Below are positions 21,459-31,500 of a stretch of DNA of 64,000 nucleotides, one piece after another (position 1 is the stretch's first letter; each line of letters starts with the position of its first letter). The translations under genes and the position numbers were made by a program. The notes beneath the pieces are model-generated. The model worked only from the letters and a program-made list of their open reading frames with translations, did no database searches and was not told the DNA's origin. Source of the DNA: an uncultured Prevotellaceae bacterium (GTDB taxonomy: Bacteria; Bacteroidota; Bacteroidia; Bacteroidales; Bacteroidaceae); assembly GCA_947174945.1 (NCBI GenBank), contig CAMWKZ010000003.1, forward strand, positions 30,822-94,821, written 5' to 3'.

Positions 21459-22565
21459 TTACTGTTCGGGGAACTGCTGGTAGATGGTCAGCCCGAAGAC
21501 AGGAGCCTCGGCAATGGCGTACTCCATTATCTCAGAGATAGCGTGCTCGTAGGGCAGCGCGTCCTGCATCTCCAGCCAAAAGACGAACTCAATGGGTTGT
21601 CCCGTTGGGGTGCTATCCAGCTGGTGTACCATGATAACGAGGTCAGAGAGCACGTCGGCACGCTCTGCCAGCCACTGCTCCATGTGCTGCCGATAGCGCG
21701 TCAGGTTGACCACCCCGTCCTCGCCGACGGTAATGGAGCGGAAGTCAATGTATAGCTTGCGCACTACCTTGCGCCCCACGTTCTCCTTCATGCCCTTCCA
21801 GTTCTGGAACGAGCCATCCACCAGTGTCTGCGGCGACACGGTAATAATCGTATTGTCGAAATTGCGCACCTTGACGGTGGTCAGCGTTATCTCCTCCACA
21901 ACGCCGTCGGCTCCAGCCCCCGGCACGGTGATGCGGTCGCCCACGGCCACCATCTCGTTGGATGTCAGCCGGATGCCAGCCACCAGTCCCTTGATGGTGT
22001 CCTGAAACGCCAGCATCAGGATGGCCGATGCGGCACCTAATCCTGCCAAGAGCGTTGAGGGGTCTTTGTCGACGGCTATCGCCACTACCACAATGGCAGC
22101 GATAAAGATAAGCACGATTTTCAGCACACCGATGAACGAGTAGAGGTACTGCTGGCGAGCCGTGCGCTTGGCGCCCTGCAACAGGTGGAACGAGTCGGTA
22201 AAGACGATGAACGTGCGCGTAGCCATGACGGTGATATAGATAGCCGTCAGGCGAGCCAGTGTTTCATGGCCCGTCGGATATTCAGAGAACACAGAGGGCA
22301 GCACCAGCCACACGACGATGGCAGGCACTATCTGGCAAGCCGAGCGCAGCACGCGCTCATTGAACAGAACCTCGTCCCACTTGGCTTCCGTGCGGCGCGT
22401 CAGCTGGCCTACCAGCGGAATAAACAACTTAAACACCCATCCCGCCAACGCAGCCATCAAGATGGTGATGATAACCAGCACGCCATCGCGCACGATGGGG
22501 ATGTAGTCGGCTCCCAAACCGACATGAGCAAGCAACGGCTCCAAGTAAATCTTAATCGTATTCAT
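21459..22565 (-). CDS. Mechanosensitive ion channel, MscS family
   Basis: A 368-residue inner-membrane protein. The first 45 residues lead into hydrophobic segments at about 25-50, 75-95, 100-120 and 140-165. The pore helix segment DPSTLLAGLGAASAILMLAFQDTIKGLVAG is present, and the soluble vestibule follows with VGDRITVPGAGADGVVEEI and RNFDNTIITVSPQ, both MscS hallmarks. It probably releases solutes on hypo-osmotic shock. It is 17 bases after dacB and 10 bases before mutY in the same operon. More helices than E. coli MscS place it among the larger YbdG/YnaI-like forms. Confidence 0.92.
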   Translation of the reverse strand: MNTIKIYLEPLLAHVGLGADYIPIVRDGVLVIITILMAALAGWVFKLFIPLVGQLTRRTEAKWDEVLFNERVLRSACQIVPAIVVWLVLPSVFSEYPTGHETLARLTAIYITVMATRTFIVFTDSFHLLQGAKRTARQQYLYSFIGVLKIVLIFIAAIVVVAIAVDKDPSTLLAGLGAASAILMLAFQDTIKGLVAGIRLTSNEMVAVGDRITVPGAGADGVVEEITLTTVKVRNFDNTIITVSPQTLVDGSFQNWKGMKENVGRKVVRKLYIDFRSITVGEDGVVNLTRYRQHMEQWLAERADVLSDLVIMVHQLDSTPTGQPIEFVFWLEMQDALPYEHAISEIMEYAIAEAPVFGLTIYQQFPEQ

Positions 22566-22582
22566 TGGCTAATAAAAAGTCG

Positions 22583-23743
22583 TTATGGTTCGCAAAGCGC
22601 ATTGCACACGCGGTCCTGAAAAGCCTTGCCCGTGGCATTGCGCATAACGCCCTGATTGATAATGGAGAAGCACAGCTGATGACCATTGGCGGCAGTGCAG
22701 TAGCCCGACAGGCTGGAGATGCCCGTCAGTGTACCCGTCTTGGCGCGCACGTTGCCTTGGGCGGGTGTCTTCTTCATGCGGTCTTTCAGCGTACCGTCCA
22801 CTCCGGCAATGGGCAGCGCGGGCATCAGTGTGCCGATGATGCGGGGCGACCGCCACGCATGGCGCAGCAGCGCACAAAGCAACTCAGCCGACACATAGTT
22901 GTAAAGCGAGAGACCAGAGCCGTCGGCCACCTTGTACGGATTGCCCCCCAGCCCGAGCCTGTTGATAAGCCGCTTGGTGATGGTGCGCGCATCGGATGCC
23001 CGCGCCAGTCCCTTCTTGGCCGATGCTGCCGTCTGATAGAACATCGACTCGGCGTAGAAGTTGTCGCTCATCTTGAGCATACGCTCCATGACCTGTGCGA
23101 TGGAGTGCTGGCAGGTGCCCAGCAGGCAGGCGTTGACGGGCAAGCGGCCCTCCGTCAGCTGCACCCGCTCCAGATTGATGCCCAAGCGGGCCACCTCCTC
23201 GGCAAAGGTCTGCGGGAAGACATTCTTGCGCCCAACGGACAGAGCCGTCAGCAGCGGGTTGTCGTCGTCCCAGCACCAGCCCTCGCCATAGTCCTGCGCT
23301 TCCTTCATCGTGCGGTCGGCCACCAGCTGGCCGCAGATGCTGTCGATGCCCAGCTGGCGCAGGCAACCGGCCATAGCCGCCACGTCGTCAAGGGTCAGCG
23401 CGGGGTCGAAGCCGCCCACGCAATAGACGTTGCCCACCAGCGTGGTGCCGCGGACGGAGCCTGTATAGTAGACGCGCGTCTGGTACTGATAGTCGGGGCC
23501 CAGCTGGTCGAGGGCGGTAATGGCCGTCACCAGCTTCATGCACGAGGCCGGTCGCATGAGCTGACGCTCGTTTACCTTATATATAATAGAGTCGGCTGTC
23601 AGGTCGTACACCATCAGCCCCACCTGCGACGTCTCGAACATGGGGTCGCACAGCAGCGAGTCGAGCCTTGCCCGCAGCGTGTCTTGTGCGAGCGCAGCCA
23701 CAAAAGAGCAGCAGAGGAGGCATAAAACTACACATTTCTTCAT
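22583..23743 (-). CDS. dacB: D-alanyl-D-alanine carboxypeptidase/endopeptidase, PBP4 type (S13)
   Basis: The ATG at 23743 starts a clean signal peptide (MKKCVVLCLLCCSFVAALAQ); upstream in-frame codons cross the promoter. The 386-residue product trims peptidoglycan stem peptides and cross-links in the periplasm. All three penicillin-binding motifs are present: SCMK (Ser67, Lys70), SDN in MSDNFYAES, and KTG in RAKTGTLTG. The insertion domain typical of PBP4 lies between the first two motifs. It is the first gene of the operon, directly after the -7 element at 23753-23760. Confidence 0.94.
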   Translation of the reverse strand: MKKCVVLCLLCCSFVAALAQDTLRARLDSLLCDPMFETSQVGLMVYDLTADSIIYKVNERQLMRPASCMKLVTAITALDQLGPDYQYQTRVYYTGSVRGTTLVGNVYCVGGFDPALTLDDVAAMAGCLRQLGIDSICGQLVADRTMKEAQDYGEGWCWDDDNPLLTALSVGRKNVFPQTFAEEVARLGINLERVQLTEGRLPVNACLLGTCQHSIAQVMERMLKMSDNFYAESMFYQTAASAKKGLARASDARTITKRLINRLGLGGNPYKVADGSGLSLYNYVSAELLCALLRHAWRSPRIIGTLMPALPIAGVDGTLKDRMKKTPAQGNVRAKTGTLTGISSLSGYCTAANGHQLCFSIINQGVMRNATGKAFQDRVCNALCEP

Positions 23744-23752
23744 AATCGTTGG

Positions 23753-23760
23753 CAAAGTTA
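23753..23760 (-). promoter_or_regulatory. -7 element of the dacB-mscS-mutY-purN operon
   Basis: The minus strand reads TAACTTTG, ten bases before the dacB ATG. This would give an almost leaderless transcript. It is back to back with the nadB -7 element 13 bases away. Confidence 0.65.
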
Positions 23761-23773
23761 CGAATTTTATTTG

Positions 23774-23781
23774 TACTTTTG
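23774..23781 (+). promoter_or_regulatory. -7 element of nadB
   Basis: TACTTTTG matches TAnnTTTG, 20 bases upstream of the nadB ATG at 23802. Confidence 0.65.
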
Positions 23782-23801
23782 CAACGTTTAATACAAAAAG
23801 C

Positions 23802-25388
23802 ATGGTATACGAGTACGATTTCCTTATCATTGGTGCGGGCGTGGCCGGCATGAGCTACGCGCTGAAAGTGGCCCGCGCCCACAAAGGCAAGATATGTATG
23901 ATTTGCAAGACGTCGCTGGACGAGGCTAACACGTCGTTTGCGCAGGGAGGCGTGGCCTCGGTGACGAACCGCGCGGTGGACTGCTTCGACAAGCACATTG
24001 AGGACACGATGATTGCGGGCGACTACATCAGCGACCGTCAGGCGGTGGAGCAGGTGGTGCGCATGGCACCCGAGCAAATCAGCGAGCTGGTGCAGTGGGG
24101 GGTGAACTTCGACCGCAAGGACGATGGCCAGTTTGACCTGCACCGCGAGGGCGGCCACTCGGAGTTCCGCATTCTGCACCATGCCGACGACACGGGTGCC
24201 GAGATACAGCGCGGACTGATGGAGGCGGTGCGCCGATGTCCCGACATTGACGTGAAGGAGCACCACTTTGCCGTCGAGATTATCACCCAGCACCACTTGG
24301 GCGTGAGGGTGACACGCCGCTCGCCCAACATCAGGTGCTACGGGGCATACGTGCTGAACCCTGAGCAGCGGGTGGACACCTATCTGGGCAAGGTGACGGT
24401 ACTGTGTACGGGCGGTTGCGGAGCCGTGTACCTGACGACATCGAACCCCGTCATTGCCACGGGCGACGGCATTGCGATGGCGTACCGGGCCAAGGCGACG
24501 GTGGCCGACATGGAGTTCGTACAGTTTCATCCCACCGTACTGCACAATCCCAACGAGACGCATCCTGCCTACCTCATCACCGAGGCCATGCGCGGCTATG
24601 GCGGCATACTGAAACTGCCCAACGGCGAGACGTTCATGGAGAAGTACGACGAGCGGCTGTCGCTGGCACCGCGCGATATCGTGGCACGTGCCATTGACAA
24701 GGAGATGAAGATACACGGGCTGGACCACGTGTGCCTTGACGTGACCCACAAACCTGCCGAGGAGACCCGCCACCACTTCCCCAACATATACCAGAAGTGC
24801 CTGTCGATGGGTATCGACATCACGACGGACTACATTCCCGTGAGACCTGCCGCCCACTATATGTGCGGTGGCATCAAGGTCGACCTGAACGGCCAGTCGA
24901 GCATCGAGCGGCTCTACGCACTCGGCGAGTGCTCTTGCACGGGGCTGCACGGCGGCAACCGACTGGCTTCGAACTCGCTGATTGAGGCCGTGGTGTATGC
25001 CGAGACGGCGGCTCGCCACTCGCTGGAGCATGTCGACCTGTACGACTACAACACCGACGTGCCTGAATGGAACGACGAGGGCACCATGACTAACGAGGAG
25101 AAGGTGCTCATCACGCAGTCGGTGAAAGAGGTCAACCAGATTATGGCCAACTACGTGGGCATTGTGCGCAGCGACCTGCGACTGCACCGCGCATGGGACC
25201 GTCTGGATATGCTCTACGAGGAGACGGAGCGGCTCTTCAAGCGTGTGAAGGCCAGCCGCGACATCTGCGAACTGCGCAACATGATAAACGTGGGCTACCT
25301 GATAACCCGTTGGGCGCTGGAGCGCAAGGAGTGCCGAGGACTGCACTTCACGACGGATTATCCGCACCATGCCTACGACAAGAAATAG
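23802..25388 (+). CDS. nadB: L-aspartate oxidase
   Basis: A 528-residue flavoenzyme that oxidises L-aspartate to iminoaspartate, the first step of NAD synthesis. The FAD-binding fold starts at once (MVYEYDFLIIGAGVAGMSYA), which supports the ATG at 23802. The succinate dehydrogenase-like blocks are present: SFAQGGVASV, HREGGHSEFRILHHADDTG, TGGCGAVYLTTSNP and ARPAAHYMCGG-like VRPAAHYMCGGIKVD. C-terminal helices (about 430-525) complete the family fold. nadA and nadC are not adjacent. The gene is followed by a 22-bp-phased repeat array. Confidence 0.96.
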   Translation: MVYEYDFLIIGAGVAGMSYALKVARAHKGKICMICKTSLDEANTSFAQGGVASVTNRAVDCFDKHIEDTMIAGDYISDRQAVEQVVRMAPEQISELVQWGVNFDRKDDGQFDLHREGGHSEFRILHHADDTGAEIQRGLMEAVRRCPDIDVKEHHFAVEIITQHHLGVRVTRRSPNIRCYGAYVLNPEQRVDTYLGKVTVLCTGGCGAVYLTTSNPVIATGDGIAMAYRAKATVADMEFVQFHPTVLHNPNETHPAYLITEAMRGYGGILKLPNGETFMEKYDERLSLAPRDIVARAIDKEMKIHGLDHVCLDVTHKPAEETRHHFPNIYQKCLSMGIDITTDYIPVRPAAHYMCGGIKVDLNGQSSIERLYALGECSCTGLHGGNRLASNSLIEAVVYAETAARHSLEHVDLYDYNTDVPEWNDEGTMTNEEKVLITQSVKEVNQIMANYVGIVRSDLRLHRAWDRLDMLYEETERLFKRVKASRDICELRNMINVGYLITRWALERKECRGLHFTTDYPHHAYDKK

Positions 25389-25411
25389 CCCATAGAACCC
25401 GCTTTTTATGC

Positions 25412-25576
25412 CGACGCGCTCGGCACCGTGTGCCGACCGTATCCGCACATGGTGCCGAGCGCGTCGGCGCATGATGCGGAGTGCGTCCGTGCATGGTGCG
25501 AAGCGCGTCCGTGCATGGTGCGGAGCGCGTCCGTGCATGGTGCGGACACGGTCGGCGCACGGTGCCCCCCAAGTCC
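25412..25576. repeat. 22-bp-phased array of family B, between nadB and sprA 3' ends
   Basis: The gap between two convergent genes (25389-25587) is almost filled by this array. One inverted unit lies at 25412-25433, an 11-base (half-unit) spacer follows, then six direct 22-base units start at 25445, 25467, 25489, 25511, 25533 and 25555. The best-conserved core is GTGCATGGTGCGGAGCGCGT. Units at 25489 and 25511 differ at a single base. The first inverted and first direct unit can pair along about 22 bp. The core is close to that of the array at 38941. Located where both mRNAs end, the hairpin could help transcript termination in both directions (inference). Confidence 0.88.
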
Positions 25577-25587
25577 GCCTGTTTTCG

Positions 25588-28500
25588 CTATCGGGTAAGC
25601 GAGAATTTCAGGGATAGTCCGAAGTCGTGAGTAGTGGTGGGATAGCTGCTGCTGGACAGCAACGGCTTGTTGGTCTGACGGTCATAGTAGGCCGAAAGGG
25701 TCATCAGGCGCGACAGCGTGTAGTCGGCCATGAGCGACAGCTTCAGGGCTGAGTTGCCACTGCTGGCTGCCGACGTGCGCGATGCAATGTCGCGGGTGAT
25801 GGCCGCCTGGTCGCGCAGCGAGAGGTCGAGCCTCAGGTTCAGGTCGTGGTTGACGCCCGACTTGCGGTTGTTCTGGGTGCTCTGAGTGGTCTTGTTGGCC
25901 TGCCCCGACTTGCCCTGCTGCGCCTTCTTGACCTTGCGCGTAGTGCCGCTGCCGAAGAGGTTGAAGTCGGAAATCTTATAGCCCATGCCTATTACGATGT
26001 CGTTGGAACGGCTCTCGTTCAGTTGCACACTGGTCATCGAGAGCGTGAGCACACGGGTGCGCCGGTACTCGGCCTTCAGTGTCATGCTGTTGTGAAGCGT
26101 CACGTCGACACCCATCAGCGGCGAGAACGACTCGTTGATGCTGACCATCGGCACGTTCCATCCCAGCATCGAGGCCGTCTCGCTGCTGCTCGAATAGCTG
26201 CCCAGTGCAAACACGCTCTTGTAGCCGTGGCTGAGGCTGACCGACTTGAAGTGCTCGCTGAACCAGTGCAGACGGGAAAGTCCGTTGTAGCGGACGCTCC
26301 AGTTGGGCAACAGCCGCGCCAGCGACGGCATGAAGTCGAGCGAACCGCGCCCGCTGCCCGTATAGGTGTCGAGGAAGGCGGGTATCATGACGGCAGCCGA
26401 ATACTGCTTGATGTCCTGCGTGCCATAGTGCGCCATAGCCTGCTGATGGAAACGGGGCAGCGCGTCGCAGAAACGCTCGAACACCGCCGAGGGGTAGCCG
26501 CTGTTGGCATCGCCCATGCGCTCGAAGGCCGACGATATGGATATGGTGGTCATGTTAAACGTGCCCGACTGCGTGGTGGGCATACCGCCGTACATATACT
26601 GGATGCTGCGCGAGCGGCTCTCCGTGCGCGATGCGTTCAGGTCAATCTTGAGGTCGCGGGCAGGCTCCAGCGTGGCGCGCACCTGCAGGTCGTTGGTCTG
26701 GTTGGTGGCTGCGGGCGTGGCAATGCTGTCGGCCATGACCAGCCAGCCGTTGTCAACCGCCTTCTGCACATACGAATCGCCCGTCATGCCGAAGGCAAAA
26801 CCCAGTCCCGGAGCCATCACGCTGCCCGTGCGCTGACCCAGCATATCGCCCACGTTGGGGCTAAACCCTGGCAGCGACATGGCGTATTGGTTGCGGTACT
26901 TGATGTCTACCGAGCGCACGAGCATCAGCAGACGCGCCACGCTCTGTGCCGGCTTGTACCACCACTCGTTCTCCACGGGCGGCTTGGGTGTCACCGTCAG
27001 CTTGACCGTCACCGTGTCGAGGTTCCTCACCACGAGCTTGTTCTGGTCTACCACCTTGTATCTGATGGGATAGGCCCTGCCGTCCTTCGTGCGTGCCGTC
27101 ACGACGAGCCGCTTCGACCGCTTGTTGTGGCTCACGGTAACGGTGGTGTCCGGTCGCAACCGCAGCTCCTGCTGGAAGGCATTCTTGTTCTTGGGCAGTG
27201 CCGTGTCTTCCTTCGTAGGCTTGTTGGCGGTCGTGGGCTTCTTGGCATTGTTCGGTTGCTTCACCGTCTTTGCAATGGGTTTACGGAACCGCTCGTTCAC
27301 CTTCTTCAGGAAGGGGAAGTGGTTGTAGAGCGTCTCCATGTTAAACGTACCGTTAAGGTTCAGCTGGCGGTTGTTCGATATGGTGTTGCCCAGCTCGGTG
27401 CCGTCGTTCAGTGCCGTGCCGCGCACCCAGTTGTAGGTAGCGTCATACTTGGCGCTGGAAGTCACCCAGTCGAAGATAGGCAACTTGTTGAGCGGCACCT
27501 GATAAGACGCCGTGAACGTCTGCCGGTAGTCGAGCGGACGGCCAAAGTGCTTGATGCTCTGCCACACCGAGTCCTTCCACGCCGTGTAGTGGTCGGGGTA
27601 CAGGTCTTTATTAATGGGCAGGTTGCTCAGCGGCTGTTCTATCTCGGCCTGCGTGCCCGACTGGAAGTTCAGGTGCAGGTTGCGCGTCAGGTCCCAGCGC
27701 AACGACAGGTTGCGGTTCCAGAGGAACTGCGAATTAAACGTGACGGGCAGACTGGCTCCGCCCAAGTCCTCCATGTTGCGCTCCTGCAACTCATAGTAGT
27801 TGCGCGTGAGCTCCGAGTTGAACGTCACGTTCTGTGGCAGCCAGTTAAGGGTCAGCGACTTGGGGTAGGCCATCCACTTAGAGCGTTTCTTCGACTTGCG
27901 GAACGGCTCCCAGCCCTTATAGACGGGCGTATAGGAGTAGTTGAGCGAGCCTCGCCACTGGTCTTCCCGCTCGTAGACGGTCGTTTCGCCCGACGTGTAG
28001 CGGTGGGAATGACTGTAGGACAGCGAGAAGTTGGCAGGGTCGTAAGGCATCGGGTGACGCTTGGTCTTGATGCCGAAGCGCACGTTGGACAGCGAGAAGT
28101 TGGTGTTCGTCGTCCGCGTAACGGCAATGCTCTCAATGGAGTCTCGCTCCTGACGGTCGTCGGTGTCTAAGGCATCGTCCAGCTCCATGTCGGTGTCCAG
28201 CGGATTGTACTTCGGTCGGGTCTGCTCCTTGGTGACGGAGTAATAAAGCGGAGCCGTCACCTTCAGCTTGTCGGGGAAGAACTTGCCCAGCTCGACATTG
28301 GCCGTCAGCGAGTAGGTCTTGTAGTCATCGGTGGTGCACGCAGCCACTCCGTCCTCCAGTCCGCCAAAGCCCTCGGTCACCATCTTGCCCGTCAGGTTGA
28401 CCGTTCCTACGTCAGACAGCTGCATATTCAGCGCGCCCGATGCCGCCCAGCCGCCTCGGTTCACCACGTCTAACAGGCGCAGCTCGTTCACCCACACCTC

Positions 28501-31500
28501 GCCCGACCTGACCGTACCCGACAGGTTGCGCACGCCTATCATCATTGTCTTCACCTCGCCCAGCGACGGATTACCCATCACGCTGACCTTGTTGTTCGGG
28601 TGGTTGGGGTCATAGTCGGAGTAAGGCATCGTATAGCTGGCCGTACCCGTGGCACGTGCCTTGTTGCGTTCTTTCTTCAGGCGGGTGAAGATGCTCAGGT
28701 CGAGGTCGACCATATTGTCTGCCGGCCACACCGCCCAGCAGTCGTTTACATTATATTTATTATAGTCGCTGCGGTCGGGGGTCAGCTTCAGGGGCACCAC
28801 ATACTCGTAATAGTTGCTGGTATAGTCGCTACCCATGCGGATGAAGACGGCCAGCTGGTCGTCGCCAAGGTTATCGTCGTTGATGAGGTGGTTGGCGTGT
28901 ACGAACATCTGCATACGCCGATACTGGCGCAAGTCAAGGGTAGTATTGCGGTAGACTGCCTTCGACTCGCCTGCCGACAGGTTCTTCACCACCATGTTCA
29001 TGGCCTGCTCGTTGGCCTCCGTCAACTGGGGCTGCGATGGGTCGGTGACGCGCGAGATGCCCGGCGGAACGACATAGTTGACGGGCTGCTTGTCGTTGTT
29101 CTCCTCAATGTTAACGGCACTCACCTCCAGCGTACCGCTATGGCTGCCCGTGGTCAGGGGTTGCTCGTAGGCACGCCATTCGCCACGCACCAAGTCGAGT
29201 GAGCCAAAGCGGAGCACAACGGGCTTGGTGAAATGGGTCAGGAACATACGCATGAAGCGGATGCTGCTCAGGTCGACGCTGCCTTCCTTGCTGCTATACT
29301 GCGACAGCGGTATGCGGAACTGGTACCACTTGACCGTCTCCCTGCTGCCATTGCGCAAGGGTGCCGTGTACTCGCGAATGTCGGTGATGAAGTTGCGCCC
29401 TAACTGCATATCCTCAGGACGTATGCTGACGTGATACTGCAAGTAGCGCTCGTACTCATTCAGCGTATAGTCTTGGTTGATGTCCTCCACGTCGGGGTAG
29501 GTCTTGTAGGAGGTGTCGTAGCCATCGGGCTGCTGGTCGCTGTCGGGCGAGTTGCCCTGTGGCATATTGATGCGCTTGTATCGCTCCAGTATGCTGGCCC
29601 TGCGCTCGTCAAGGTCGCTACCGCGGAAGTAGTGGTAGTTGTCGTTGGCGGGGTCGTCGAGCCAGGCGTTCCGCACACTGTCGTTTACGTTCACGTTCTG
29701 TAGGAAAGCGGCATAGGCAGGATAGTTGCGCTCCTCTTCGTCGGTCAGTCCGTTAAGTCCCACGTCCTGCTTGGCACGGGCTCCGCTGGTGGTGGCAAAG
29801 GCGTATGTCTGCGTAGGCTGTACGGGAATCTTACCCCATGCCGTCTGGGTAAACGAGCCAGTGCCGTCGACGGGCATTCCGCTCTCGTAGAACTTCTTGC
29901 CGTCGCGCAGGATGTCTTCGCTCACCTCGCCTAAGTTGATATAGAGGTCACCGCCATATTCGGCTGCGTCGCTTTGTCCGCTGGTATAGATGAAGGGGTC
30001 GAGCATCCAGAACTCTATGTACTCTACGTTAGCCGCCTCGAAGTCGTTGGTGTCTAACTTACGCATCATGCCTCCCCAGCGCTGGTAGGGATTGCGTAGC
30101 CTACCGTCCTGCGTAACGTCGGTCGACAGGTTATAAGGCCCGCGCTCGTCAGGATAGTAGGCAAGGTTGAGTACCGACAGCGTGTTGGTGGCACCGCTGT
30201 AGGTCGACTGGTTGCGATTGGGGTAGAGTTCGTTCACGTAGACAGCCCTCACGTAGTGGTTGCTCAGCTGGTCGAGGTCGCTTTTGATGTGGCTGGGCGT
30301 AAGGCTGGATGAACGATAGGTGAAAAGCGGGTCGATGTCGTACCATGCCAGCAGGGCGCGGTTGAAGCCACTGGTCACGGAGTCCTTGTCGGCATACTCG
30401 CTGAAGGTTTTAGGCACGCTGGAGATAACCCACGACTTAGGCTCCAGTACGCTGATGCCGTTCTTGGCATTCTCAAAGTCGTCGATATAAGAGGCGTTGT
30501 CCTGTGTGCCACTGGCCGTGCCGGCTATAAGCTGGGCGAACTCGCCCGTAAAGGAGATTTGCGAAGGCTGGGTGCAGTGCAGCAGGGGCAGCTTGTTGAG
30601 CATACGGGTAAGCCACTGGCTCTCGGTCTTCCAGTTGAGGTTCACGCCCCACAGGGTGTTGTTCAGCGGTTCCGAACCCATGATGACCTTCGACGTAAGG
30701 GCCTGCTCGCTCAGGTGTTGCAGCGTACCGCCCAACTGGAAGTCCTTGGAGAAGTCGTATTCCCAGTTAAGTCCGAACATACGCTTGCGCTGCATACCAT
30801 AGTCGGTATTGCTCTCCAACGACACGCTGACATTGGTGCCGGCATCAATGATGCTTTGGTTAAGGATGGTCACCTCGCCTGCCGAGTAGTCAACCGTATA
30901 GTCTGAGCCTTCAGTTAAGATGACACCGCCTGCCGTAACAACCACGGAACCTTGCGGCACATTGTAGGCACCGAGGGAAATAACATTGGCCGAAGAACCC
31001 TTGAACTGGCCCGTCAGCAGGAACTTGTTCTTACCCGTCATCTGGCGGGCAGCAATGCGCGTTGTGTCGTATAGTTCATGGAACGTGTACTTCGCCACCT
31101 CTTCGTCCGACAGTCCACAGCCTTTCAGGAATCGCTCAAGGGTGGTTCCAAAAGGTTCTACCGAGGGGAAGAACACACGGCCATTGGTGACGGTATAGCC
31201 CTGCACATAGTCGAAGTAACCGTTAGGATTCACACGGTTGTTGTCGTCCAGACGGTCGCAGCCCAGTCCACGCAACAGCGTGATGTTCTTAGCTCGGCCA
31301 TCGGGTATATAATTAAGGTAAACGCCTGTTGTATCGTTCTGGTATTTGATGTCCAGCCGGAACTTACTCTTCTCCACGTTGGAGGCCAGATAGTAGACGT
31401 TCTTCATCATCAGGTCCCAGTTAGCCTGATGGGGGCTGTTGCTGGTATTCTTCAGCGCCTTGACGTAAAGTGCCTGACTGGCATTATCGCTCTGGTCGGC

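Noticed and set aside
23577..28170. Very long antisense open frames, e.g. opposite nadB and inside sprA
   Set aside because: GC-rich third positions create long shadow frames; their translations are Arg/His/Val-rich with no recognisable fold, and the sense frames have clear homology.
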